From: Prevotella sp. UBA6429
GTDB lineage: Bacteria; Bacteroidota; Bacteroidia; Bacteroidales; Bacteroidaceae
Reading direction: 5' to 3'
Assembly (NCBI GenBank): GCA_002437285.1
Contig: DJOV01000041.1
Span: 1 to 32,093 of the forward strand
DNA length: 32,093 nucleotides
This document shows, one piece after another, positions 8,313-17,126 of the stretch. The first letter of the stretch is position 1, and the number at the start of each line of letters is the position of its first letter. The notes below the pieces were generated by a model. The model ran no database searches and was not told the DNA's origin. It saw nothing but the letters and a program-made list of their open reading frames with translations. The position numbers and the translations under genes are program-made.

Positions 8313-10238
8313 ATGATGAACATGAAAAAGATACAGTTATGGATGCTGCTCATCGTGGCGGCTATCCTGTCCGGCATAACCGTGAGTTGCTCCGATGAAG
8401 ACGTGCCCGACAACTACTACACGGCAACCGAGCTGACCGCGGCGGGATTTCTCAAGAACAACCCTGCACGCTTCAGCGAGTTCACACGCATCTTGCAGCG
8501 TTCCAAGTTCCTCAGCACGCTGGCCACCTATGGCGAGTACACGCTCTATGCCCCGACCAACGATGCCGTGGACGCCTACATGAGGAGCAACGGCTACCCC
8601 GATGTGGAGGCCATCCCTGATGATGTGTGCGACACGCTGGCACGCACACACATCGTGAAAGGCGGAGCCTACTTCACGGCCGACGTGAGCGACGGTACCC
8701 TGCCCGTGCTCAACATGGACGACCGTAACATCACCATCTCGTGCGACTCCGATGTCAACAACAACAATGCCATCGTCTACTACGTGAACAAGTCGGCCCG
8801 CATGATCGAGCGCGACGACTCGGTGACCAACGGCGTGGTGCATACCATCGACCACATGCTGGTGTCGACCAGCATGCTCCTGCCCGACCTCATCAAGCAA
8901 GACACCACCGCCACCATCTTTGCTCAGGCGCTGGCCCTGACCAAGGTTGAGCAGAAGATGCGCAAGGTCGAAGACTATTCCTACACCATCGGACGCGACT
9001 CCGTGGAGGAGGGATTGCCAGAGGTGTTCTTCGGCGCCGACGGTGAGAAGTGGACCAATGTGAAATACATCGAGCGGCGCTATTTCAAGTACACCGCCTT
9101 TGTGGAGACCGACGAGATCTTCAGCAAGTGGAACATCCACAACCTCGATGACCTGAAAGCCTACGCCAAGCAGCAGTATGATGCCATCTTCCCCGAGGAT
9201 GCCGGCAAGTACGATGACCAGTGGGATAACGAGAAGAACCCCCTCAACCGCTTTATTGCCTACCATGTCTTGCCCTACCTGGTGAACTATGACCAGCTGG
9301 TGATCTCCGGACAGATGAAAGACTACTACTGTTTCCTCGACAAGGCGGATACCGAGGATTACTATGAGACCATGTGCCCCGGGTGCATCATGCGCGCCAG
9401 CGGTCCCAAGGACGGCAGGGTGTATCTCAACCGCAAGCGCACCACGGTGCTCGAAGAGCCTGGCGTGCGGGTGCTGAGCCCCTCGGAGAGCGGCCTGCAG
9501 CTGCAAGACTGCGCCAATGGTGTCTACCATTACATCAACCGACCGCTGGTGTTCAGCCGTGAGGCGCTGAACACGCGTCTGCGCATTGACGCCACTACGA
9601 TGTTCCCCGACTTCCTGAACGCGCAGAAGTGCCGTGTCATGTTCAACCAAAAGCAGCTGACGCTGTTCAAGCCTGGCTTCCTGACCAATGTCGAAGCCTC
9701 CTCGCAGAGCCTGATCGGCGTGCGTGGCAATGAGATCTGGACCAACTCGTGGGAAGGCAACATGGTGGCCATCTGCGGTGAGTTTGACGTGACCATCAAG
9801 CTGCCTCCCGTGCCCCAGACAGGTGTCTATGAGCTGCGTATGGGCTACAATGTGAATCCCTCGCGCGGTATCGTGCAGGCTTACCTCAACGGTGTTGCCT
9901 GCGGTGTGCCCGTCGATCTCCGAAGCGGTCCTGACGGATGGAAGGAAGACACTGACGATGAGGAAGAGAACCGTGCCACCGACAAGTCCATGCACAACCG
10001 CGGATTCATGAAGGCTCCTGACTCGCAGGGTGGAAATGCCTCGAATGGCGGAACGCCGTTCCGTGCGGCAAGCTGGAGCATGCGCCGCATCCTCTACACC
10101 GGTGAGCTGCGACAGGACCAGGAGTACAAGCTGCGCTTCCGCCAGCTGCTCAAGGGCAACTACTCACTGTCGCTCGACTTCATAGAACTGTGCCCGAAGA
10201 GCGTCTATGCCAGCCCGGAGGGTGAGGATACCCATTGA
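8313..10238 (+). CDS. FAS1-domain lipoprotein with C-terminal beta-sandwich (641 aa)
   Basis: The protein begins with an SPII signal with lipobox VSC (Cys26). A first FAS1 domain spans about residues 40-195 (YTLYAPTNDAV, ARTHIVKGG, GVVHTIDHML). A second, more diverged one spans about 195-425 (FIAYHVLPYLV, GVYHYINRPLV). From about 435 to 630 the sequence turns into a beta-rich module with aromatic and glycine residues (YELRMGYNVNPSRG, SLSLDFIELCP) that looks like a jelly-roll, possibly a carbohydrate-binding-type domain; that reading is inference. An alternative start at the second or fourth Met changes little. It sits between two SusCD pairs, so it is probably a surface accessory or ligand-binding protein. 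No catalytic motif is recognised. Confidence 0.8.
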   Translation: MMNMKKIQLWMLLIVAAILSGITVSCSDEDVPDNYYTATELTAAGFLKNNPARFSEFTRILQRSKFLSTLATYGEYTLYAPTNDAVDAYMRSNGYPDVEAIPDDVCDTLARTHIVKGGAYFTADVSDGTLPVLNMDDRNITISCDSDVNNNNAIVYYVNKSARMIERDDSVTNGVVHTIDHMLVSTSMLLPDLIKQDTTATIFAQALALTKVEQKMRKVEDYSYTIGRDSVEEGLPEVFFGADGEKWTNVKYIERRYFKYTAFVETDEIFSKWNIHNLDDLKAYAKQQYDAIFPEDAGKYDDQWDNEKNPLNRFIAYHVLPYLVNYDQLVISGQMKDYYCFLDKADTEDYYETMCPGCIMRASGPKDGRVYLNRKRTTVLEEPGVRVLSPSESGLQLQDCANGVYHYINRPLVFSREALNTRLRIDATTMFPDFLNAQKCRVMFNQKQLTLFKPGFLTNVEASSQSLIGVRGNEIWTNSWEGNMVAICGEFDVTIKLPPVPQTGVYELRMGYNVNPSRGIVQAYLNGVACGVPVDLRSGPDGWKEDTDDEEENRATDKSMHNRGFMKAPDSQGGNASNGGTPFRAASWSMRRILYTGELRQDQEYKLRFRQLLKGNYSLSLDFIELCPKSVYASPEGEDTH

Positions 10239-10285
10239 CGCTGCGCGAGACTTCCTCGTATCAATCATATCTTAAACCGACAAAA

Positions 10286-11938
10286 ATGAAAGCTACACAT
10301 TATATATTACTCGCTGCCATGGCCTGCTCCGCTGTGGGATGCACCGAATGGGACGACCACTACGACAACACCGCAGCGGATGGAGGTAACCTTACCTTAT
10401 GGCAACAGATGAAGCAGAACAGCGAACTGAGCGACTTCTGTGACGTGCTGGAGCACACCAACCTGTTCCGCATGCACAAGAAGACCAAGGCCAGTTACGC
10501 GGAGATACTCAACTCAGGCCAGTCGTTCACCGTGATGGCCCCTGTCAACGGCACCTTCAACAAGGACTCGCTGATAGCGCTCACCGAAACGGCCAAGGGT
10601 GACTCCGTGGTGGAGAAGTTCTTTGTCAAGAACCACATCGCACGATCGGCCAACTCGGCCACCGCCACCCCGAAGACCATCCACATGATGAACGACAAGC
10701 GCGTGTCACTGTTGACTGGCTCCATCAATGGTGTCGCCATGAAGCAGGAAAACATCCATGCCAAGAACGGAATCCTGAACGTGATGGAACGGCAACTGCC
10801 CTACTACTACAACCTGTATGAGCAGATGACCGACCGCCCTGAGTACAAGTCTGTGGGCGACTTCATCCGCTCCTACGACCGCGAGGAGTTTGACCAGGCC
10901 AACTCCGTGCAGAACGGCACGGTTGACGGCGTGCCTGTCTACATCGACTCGGTCATGATCTCGCGCAACGACTTCCTCAACAATTATCTCGGTGCCAAGC
11001 TCGCCAGCGAGGATTCCACCTACTGGATGGTCGTACCCAAGGGCGCAAGCTGGCAGGCGGCTTTCGATGAGGCCAAGGATTGCTTCAAGTATCCTACTTC
11101 TGAGGAAAAGGCCGACTCGCTGCAACTGCTGAACGCATATCGCGCCATGTTCAAGGATGCCATCTTCACCATGACCACGCAGAAGAGCCCAGCCGATTCG
11201 CTGCGCTCGCTCAACTACAATGCGTCTTACCCGGAATACAGTGTGTTCCGCAAGCCCTTTGCGCCTGGCGGACTGCTTGACGGCGCCACGAAGACCACCA
11301 GCAGCAATGGTGTGCTGTATGAGACCGACGAATACCCCTTTGACCCCACGCAGACCTACAACCGCAAGCTGGAGCAAGAGGCTGAGTACACGTGGTATGT
11401 CATCAACAACGAGAAATGTACCTACTCCGGCCGCTCGATCAGTGCCGACAGCGTCTCGCGTGAGGGCTATCTCGATATCCAGCCCAGCAGCAACACCGCC
11501 AACTGGAGTGTGAAGTTCCGCCTGGCTGATGTCAAGTCCACCGCCTATGATGTGTGTGTGGTGCTGTTGCCGCAAAACATCACAGACCCCGAAGCGGCAG
11601 CCAAGCCTTACCAGTTTAAGGCCGACATTGGATACATAGACGAGAATGGTGCCAAAAAGAGCTACACCTGTAGTTGGATTGACGAAAAGAACAAGAAGCA
11701 GACCAAGTTCAACACGAATGACCCCTTGCACGTCGACACGGTCGTCCTGGCCAAGGACTTCGTGTTCCCCACATGCAACTGGTATGAGCAGACCAATGAA
11801 CATTTCTACCTCACACTGACCTGCTCGATGAGCGCCGCCGAGAACAAGAAGTATTCGCGTCCCATCTACATCGACTGCATCCTGCTCAAGCCCAAGGCTA
11901 AGATCGAGGCCGATGAGCCCAGAGATGAGCGAGAATAG
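10286..11938 (+). CDS. FAS1-domain lipoprotein with C-terminal beta-rich region (550 aa)
   Basis: The ATG at 10286 is chosen because it opens directly on a lipoprotein signal with lipobox AVGC (Cys19). The TTG at 10235 would add 17 non-signal-like residues and overlap the previous gene. A FAS1-like domain occupies about residues 35-165 (FTVMAPVNGTFNKDSL, KFFVKNHIARS, GILNVMERQLPYYYN). A less typical middle region follows, and then a beta-rich domain from about 385 to the end (DIQPSSNTANWSVKFRL, RPIYIDCILLKP). The arrangement parallels the preceding 641-aa protein, suggesting that the two arose by duplication and divergence and sit together on the surface. The gene is 38 bp upstream of the second susC. 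The ligand is unknown. Confidence 0.75.
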   Translation: MKATHYILLAAMACSAVGCTEWDDHYDNTAADGGNLTLWQQMKQNSELSDFCDVLEHTNLFRMHKKTKASYAEILNSGQSFTVMAPVNGTFNKDSLIALTETAKGDSVVEKFFVKNHIARSANSATATPKTIHMMNDKRVSLLTGSINGVAMKQENIHAKNGILNVMERQLPYYYNLYEQMTDRPEYKSVGDFIRSYDREEFDQANSVQNGTVDGVPVYIDSVMISRNDFLNNYLGAKLASEDSTYWMVVPKGASWQAAFDEAKDCFKYPTSEEKADSLQLLNAYRAMFKDAIFTMTTQKSPADSLRSLNYNASYPEYSVFRKPFAPGGLLDGATKTTSSNGVLYETDEYPFDPTQTYNRKLEQEAEYTWYVINNEKCTYSGRSISADSVSREGYLDIQPSSNTANWSVKFRLADVKSTAYDVCVVLLPQNITDPEAAAKPYQFKADIGYIDENGAKKSYTCSWIDEKNKKQTKFNTNDPLHVDTVVLAKDFVFPTCNWYEQTNEHFYLTLTCSMSAAENKKYSRPIYIDCILLKPKAKIEADEPRDERE

Positions 11939-11976
11939 AACCATGAACCATCCCACAACAGATAAACAGATCCATT

Positions 11977-14900
11977 ATGATAAGTCATTTCATCCAAAAT
12001 ATCAAGCAAGCGATGCTGCTTCCGCTGTGCATCGGCTATTGCACGGTGGCCTTGGCCGCTGATCCTACCGACGGCAACAAGATTACCGTGAGCGGCATGG
12101 TGACCGATGCCGCCACAGGAAAGCCCTTGGCCGGTGTGCGCGTTGAGGCCTACGGCGACAACCGATACGCTGCCATGACCGACGGCAACGGTCATTACAA
12201 ACTGACGATCCCAAGCTACGTTACGTCCGTGTCGATGAAGGTCGACGGTTACAACCTGCAGCAGCGGGCCATCGGAAAGAACCTCAACGGCATTGACGGA
12301 CGGCTGTACCCTACCACGTTCAGCACCGACTACACCGCTACCACTGAGGCCAGCCGAAAGGTGACAGCCTCTGACTTCGGCAATACGGCCGATGTGAGCA
12401 TAGACAACCTCATCAGCCAGCGATTGGGAGGTGACATCCGAACCATCTCGCGAGGAGGCAACCTGGGAACGGGCAACGCCATGTACATTGCAGGACTGAA
12501 CTCGCTGGAGAGCAACGCTCAACCGCTCGTCGTGCTCGACGGTGTGATCATGGACATGCAATACGGTCGCAAGATGCTTCACCAGGGCTACTTCAACAAC
12601 CTCCTGGCCAACATCAACGTGAACGACATCGAGAACGTGTCTGTGCTGAAGAACGGAACAGCCCTCTATGGTGCCAAGGGAGCCAATGGCGTGATTCTCA
12701 TCAACACCAAGCGCAACAAGAGCATGGCCACGCGCATCGACGTCAACATCAACGGAAGCTACCAGCTCCTGCCCAAGCTCCCCGAGATGATGGGAGCGGA
12801 AGACTACAGGTTGCTGGCCTCGGAGATGCTTTACAACCAGACCACCGACATCTCGCGCCTCAACTTTCTGGTCAACGACCCTGACTACTATTATTATAAC
12901 ATCTACCACAACAACACCGACTGGACAAAGGAGATATACCACGAGACCTTCGTGCAAAACTATGGCATCAACGTGCAGGGCGGTGACAATGTGGCCAACT
13001 ACAACCTCTCGGTGGGTTACAGCCAGGGCAACGGACAGGTGCGCAACAACGACTACAGCCGGTTTGACATGCGCCTCAACAGTGATATCAACGTGGTGCG
13101 CAACCTGTCGGTGCGCTTCGACGCCGCTTACAGTGACGTGAACCGCAACCTGCTTGACGACGGCATGCCTGACAACATCAGCTCGGCCCTGGTGACATCG
13201 CCCGGACAGCTGGCCCTCATCAAGGCGCCGTTCCTCTCTCCGTATGCCTATGACACCGACGGCAACCTCAGCCGCTTCCTCTCGCAGGCCGATGACTACC
13301 TGGCCAAGGTGCCCAATCTCAACCAGAATGGCAACCCGCGGGCGGGCACATCGCTCATCAATCCCAAGAGCCTGCTCGAATATGGCGAAGGGGACAACCG
13401 CAACCATTTCGGCAACCGGCTGGTCACACTGTCCATCACGCCGCGCTATCGCTTCAACAGGCATCTCTCGCTGAGCGAGCACTTCAACTTCACCCTGGTG
13501 AACACCAATGAGAACTATTATCTTCCCATCAACGGAACACCTAAGTTTAAGGACCCCACTGTCAGCGATACCGATTATTTCAAGAACAAGGTGGGCTCCA
13601 TGGCCTCAAGGCAGACCAACATTCAGAGCGACACCAGGCTGACATGGAACAACCGATATGGGGCGCACAGCATCAACGTGATGGGAGGCGCACGGTTCCT
13701 GAGCCACAACTTCTCGCTCAACAAGCAGCAGGGATTCAACTCGGGCAATGACAAGATACCTGTGATGAGCAGTAGCCTGACGATGAAGACCACTGACGGC
13801 GCAGACGACAAGGTGCGTGAGTTCACCTGGTACGGACAGGCTGACTATAATTATGCCAGCAAGTACTATGTGATGGCTGGCCTGTCGGCACAGGCTTCCT
13901 CGCGCTTCGGCGACAAGGCCTCTGGCCTGAAGATGTTTGATACCGTGTGGGGACTGTTCCCCAGTGTGCAGGCTGCATGGGTGCTGACCAACGAGAAGTG
14001 GATGGCCAACGTGCCCTGCGTCAACTATCTTCGCCTGAGCGCCGGACTTGACGTGACGGGCAACGATGACATCGACTTCACGGCATCGCGTACCTATCTC
14101 ATTGCCCAGCAGATGCTCAACGCACAGGTGAGCGGCAAGGTCATCGGCAACATCGGCAACGACATGCTGAAGTGGGAGACGACGCGCCGCCTGACGGCTG
14201 GACTCGACGGCAACTTCTTCAACAACCGCCTGAACCTGCGCTTCAACGTCTTCAAGAGCTGGACGAGCGACCTCATCACCTTGCAACAACTGTCGTGGAC
14301 CAGCGGCTTGCAGAAGAACTGGGGCAATGGCGGCAAACTGGAAAATGCGGGATTCGACATGCAGGCCACAGCCAAGGTGCTCAACTTGAAGGACTGGCAG
14401 TGGGAGGCCGGATTCTCCGTGGGCCACTATAAGAACAAGGTGACTGCCCTGCCGGACAACAACCAACCCATGGAGAACACCTACTACGGCGGAACCATCC
14501 TCACTCAGGTGGGAAGTCCCATTGGCCTGTTCTATGGCTACCGCACCAACGGTGTCATTGCCAGCGAGGCGGAGGCGGAGGCCGAGGGGCTCTACCAGCT
14601 CAACGGAAGCGGGCAGAAAGAGTATTTCCAGGCGGGCGACATGCGCTTTGTGAGCACTGACGGCGACAAGTGCATCGGAAAGGAAGACCGGGTGGTGATC
14701 GGAGACCCCAATCCCGACATCTACGGCAACATCTTCACCTCGTTGCAGTGGAAGAACTTGAGGCTCGACGCTACGTTCAACTATTCGCTGGGCAATGACA
14801 TCTACAACTACCAGCGCTCCATCCTGGAAGGTGGCAACATGTTCTACAACCAGACGACGGCCATGAACAACCGATGGACCACCGATGGCCAGCAGACCAA

Positions 14901-15201
14901 CATCCCACGGGCCAACTACCAGGACCCCATGGGCAACGCACGCTTCAGCGACCGCTGGATTGAGGATGGTAGCTATCTTAAGCTGAAGAACATTACGCTG
15001 AGCTTCGCAGTGCCTGTCCGTTCCACTTACCTGCAGGGCATCACCGTGTGGGCCAGTGCCGAGAACCTCTTCACCATCACCAAGTACCTGGGATCAGACC
15101 CTGACTGTATCACGGCCGGATCGCAACTGCTCCAGGGCATTGACACTGGTCTGCTGGGCAATGCCCGCACGGTGTCTCTGGGTGTGAAGATTAACCTGTA
15201 A
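11977..15201 (+). CDS. SusC/RagA-family TonB-linked outer-membrane transporter (second copy)
   Basis: The product has 1074 residues with a signal peptide ending near VALAA-D (residue 28). A CarboxypepD_reg domain follows at about 38-110 (VSGMVTDAATGKPLAGVRV), then a plug domain at about 145-250 containing SVLKNGTALYGAKGANGVI. The remainder is a beta-barrel ending VSLGVKINL. The plug is recognisable but diverged from that of the first copy: KNGTALYGAKGANG replaces KDAAATAIWGSQGANG, and an extra methionine- and glutamine-rich loop follows VVLDG. The two transporters therefore look like different specificities and not a recent duplication. The cognate SusD gene begins 13 bp downstream. The window shows no sigma/anti-sigma pair linked to either SusC. 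Confidence 0.95.
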   Translation: MISHFIQNIKQAMLLPLCIGYCTVALAADPTDGNKITVSGMVTDAATGKPLAGVRVEAYGDNRYAAMTDGNGHYKLTIPSYVTSVSMKVDGYNLQQRAIGKNLNGIDGRLYPTTFSTDYTATTEASRKVTASDFGNTADVSIDNLISQRLGGDIRTISRGGNLGTGNAMYIAGLNSLESNAQPLVVLDGVIMDMQYGRKMLHQGYFNNLLANINVNDIENVSVLKNGTALYGAKGANGVILINTKRNKSMATRIDVNINGSYQLLPKLPEMMGAEDYRLLASEMLYNQTTDISRLNFLVNDPDYYYYNIYHNNTDWTKEIYHETFVQNYGINVQGGDNVANYNLSVGYSQGNGQVRNNDYSRFDMRLNSDINVVRNLSVRFDAAYSDVNRNLLDDGMPDNISSALVTSPGQLALIKAPFLSPYAYDTDGNLSRFLSQADDYLAKVPNLNQNGNPRAGTSLINPKSLLEYGEGDNRNHFGNRLVTLSITPRYRFNRHLSLSEHFNFTLVNTNENYYLPINGTPKFKDPTVSDTDYFKNKVGSMASRQTNIQSDTRLTWNNRYGAHSINVMGGARFLSHNFSLNKQQGFNSGNDKIPVMSSSLTMKTTDGADDKVREFTWYGQADYNYASKYYVMAGLSAQASSRFGDKASGLKMFDTVWGLFPSVQAAWVLTNEKWMANVPCVNYLRLSAGLDVTGNDDIDFTASRTYLIAQQMLNAQVSGKVIGNIGNDMLKWETTRRLTAGLDGNFFNNRLNLRFNVFKSWTSDLITLQQLSWTSGLQKNWGNGGKLENAGFDMQATAKVLNLKDWQWEAGFSVGHYKNKVTALPDNNQPMENTYYGGTILTQVGSPIGLFYGYRTNGVIASEAEAEAEGLYQLNGSGQKEYFQAGDMRFVSTDGDKCIGKEDRVVIGDPNPDIYGNIFTSLQWKNLRLDATFNYSLGNDIYNYQRSILEGGNMFYNQTTAMNNRWTTDGQQTNIPRANYQDPMGNARFSDRWIEDGSYLKLKNITLSFAVPVRSTYLQGITVWASAENLFTITKYLGSDPDCITAGSQLLQGIDTGLLGNARTVSLGVKINL

Positions 15202-15214
15202 AAATACTGATACC

Positions 15215-16945
15215 ATGAAATTACGTAATATTGCAATCGCAGCCGCAGCCACGCTGCTTACCGTGTCCTGTGGCGATATGCTTGACACAGACTCCAGCAT
15301 CGTGGAGTTTGAGAAGAACAACCGAATCACCGATGTGGCGGACACGGTGTACAACATGCTGGGCATCATCAATACCATGCAAGTGGTGGCCGAGCGCAAT
15401 GCGCTGGTGGGTGAGGTGCACTCTGATCTGGTGAGCATCACCGACAAGGCATCGGCCGACCTGAAGGCGCTGGCCGACTTCACCGCCACCACCGACAACA
15501 GCTACAACCAGGTGAGCGACTATTATAACGTCATCAACACCTGCAACAACTTCATCGCAAAGGCGGACACCACGCTGATGCTCAAGGGTGTCAAGGTGTT
15601 CAAGCGCGAGTATGTGGCTGCCAAGGTGTTTCGGGCGTGGGCCTACCTGCAGGCCGTGCAACTCTATGGCAAGCTGCCGCTGGTCACCACGCCCGTCTAC
15701 GGAGAGAGCCAGGCACAGAAGGAGATGCAGAAGGCACCGTCGGACATCAAGACCATCTGCAGTTACCTGGCTGAGGACCTCAAGCCTTATGTCAATGAAC
15801 GTGTGCCCAACTATGGATCGAGCATCATCCCGCAAAGCTCCTTCATACCGGTGCGCGTGATGCTGGGCGACCTCTACCTGTGGGCCGACGACTATGAGAA
15901 TGCCGCCAAGAGTTATTATGACTACCTGACCCTGCAGGAGAAGCCGCAGCCTACAGACTTCATGTACCAGCGCTGGGGAACAGGCTCCAAGGAGTTCACT
16001 GCCGAGAACCATCCCAGCATCAGCAGCATGGCAATGGGAACATCCTGGTACGGCCATAGCGAGGCCATTGCCAATATCGCACTGGAGAGCCAACCCTACT
16101 ATGGACACCAGTCGCAACTCTACTATCTCTACAATTCGGATGTCAACCATAACAACAGCTATGTGTCACTGACACCATCCGGGCAGATGCGCGAGATTTT
16201 CAAGCGACAGCACTACACCCATCTGTACATTGACAACAACAACCATCGCGACACGCTGGACGGACCGCAAGTAGACCAGTTCAACGATAACCTCAAGTAC
16301 TTGCAGGGTGACTTGCGATACCGCTCGTTCTTTACGGAGAAAAAAGTGAACCGCGACGAGTATTCGCCCTATTCTCCGTGGGTGCAGATTATCGGGAAGT
16401 TCTCCACATCGGGCTTCAACATCTATCGCAAGAGCATGGTGTACCTACGTCTTGCCGAGGCGCTCAACCGGCTCAACTATCCGCAGACGGCCATGTGCAT
16501 CCTAAAGTATGGCTTGTGCAAAAACTACATCTATGAGCATATCGACTCTGTGGAGCGACAGGAAGCTGCGCGCTTCCTCAACTGGGATGAGGTGAAATTC
16601 ACCACAACCAACACCATGGGCATCCACGGTCATGGCAGCGGCTATGTGGAGTGTGACACCATCCACTATGTGTTGCCGCAACCTGCCACGGCCCTTGCCT
16701 CGCGCCAGGACACGGTGGCCTACCAGGTGCCGCTGGTCGAGGATATGATCATTGAGGAGATGGCCCTGGAGGGTGCTCTCGAGGGAAACCGCTTCTACGA
16801 CCTGATGCGCGTGGCTCTGCGTCGCGACGATCCCGACTACCTGGCCGAACGGGTGGCCTTGCGTGATGGCACGGGAACGCCTGACGCCACACTGCTCGCA
16901 CTGCTCCGAAACAAGGCCAACTGGTATCTGCCGTTAAGAAAATGA
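15215..16945 (+). CDS. SusD/RagB-family nutrient-binding lipoprotein (second copy)
   Basis: This 576-residue protein has an SPII signal with lipobox TVSC (Cys19) followed by GDMLDTDS. The SusD signature AAKVFRAWAYLQAVQLYG with GKLPLVTTPVYGE lies near residues 132-160. VRVMLGDLYLWADDYENAA near 210-230 is the typical TPR-like helix pair. The C-terminal part has EEMALEGALEGNRFYDLMR, the position where SusD proteins usually carry E.ALEG.RFYDLMR. It is last in the seven-gene run and partners the SusC that ends 13 bp upstream. It shares little obvious sequence with the first SusD beyond family motifs, in keeping with a second specificity. Confidence 0.95.
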   Translation: MKLRNIAIAAAATLLTVSCGDMLDTDSSIVEFEKNNRITDVADTVYNMLGIINTMQVVAERNALVGEVHSDLVSITDKASADLKALADFTATTDNSYNQVSDYYNVINTCNNFIAKADTTLMLKGVKVFKREYVAAKVFRAWAYLQAVQLYGKLPLVTTPVYGESQAQKEMQKAPSDIKTICSYLAEDLKPYVNERVPNYGSSIIPQSSFIPVRVMLGDLYLWADDYENAAKSYYDYLTLQEKPQPTDFMYQRWGTGSKEFTAENHPSISSMAMGTSWYGHSEAIANIALESQPYYGHQSQLYYLYNSDVNHNNSYVSLTPSGQMREIFKRQHYTHLYIDNNNHRDTLDGPQVDQFNDNLKYLQGDLRYRSFFTEKKVNRDEYSPYSPWVQIIGKFSTSGFNIYRKSMVYLRLAEALNRLNYPQTAMCILKYGLCKNYIYEHIDSVERQEAARFLNWDEVKFTTTNTMGIHGHGSGYVECDTIHYVLPQPATALASRQDTVAYQVPLVEDMIIEEMALEGALEGNRFYDLMRVALRRDDPDYLAERVALRDGTGTPDATLLALLRNKANWYLPLRK

Positions 16946-16972
16946 CGCTTGAACGTTAAAAACAGGTTTGTT

Positions 16973-17053
16973 TCTGCAAAGGTAGACATCAAGAAAAACA
17001 AAAGAGACATAACGGAAAATCACTTTTTGCTTGATGGACTACCTTTGCACAGA
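16973..17053. repeat. Promoter-bearing imperfect inverted repeat
   Basis: The arm 16973-16998 (tctgcaaaggtag, catcaag, aaaaa) is mirrored at 17024-17053 (tttttg, cttgatg, ctacctttg, cacaga), with one- or two-base insertions and a 25-nt central stretch. Each arm carries a TACCTTTG box, one on each strand. There is no downstream T-tract, so it is not a standard terminator. It could be a dyad operator, a divergent promoter or an mRNA hairpin. Confidence 0.55.
17040..17047 (+). promoter_or_regulatory. -7 promoter box for the 1133-aa gene
   Basis: TACCTTTG is a strong match to the Bacteroidota -7 element TAnnTTTG and is followed by an approximately 70-nt A/T-rich leader to the ATG at 17127. The -33 TTG is not at the standard spacing. 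The gene therefore probably has its own promoter in addition to any read-through from the SusCD operon. Confidence 0.5.
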
Positions 17054-17126
17054 GACAGGTGACCTAAACAGCTAAACAACATTACATAATTAATATTCTA
17101 TCGTTAAACCTAAAAAATCTCAGTTT

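Noticed and set aside
8337..9995. 552-aa minus-strand open frame
   Set aside because: It is a shadow of the 641-aa fasciclin gene: the product is rich in Val, His and Gly with no domain pattern, as expected from the complement of GC-rich coding DNA.
10235..10285. TTG start for the 550-aa fasciclin protein
   Set aside because: It would overlap the previous gene and place 17 non-signal residues before a clear lipoprotein signal starting at 10286.
11866..13482. 538-aa minus-strand open frame
   Set aside because: It lies opposite the second susC, spans the gap before that gene, and shows the same low-information Val/His-rich composition.
16973..17053. Terminator of the SusCD operon
   Set aside because: The dyad is imperfect with a 25-nt centre and no following T-run, and it contains promoter boxes.
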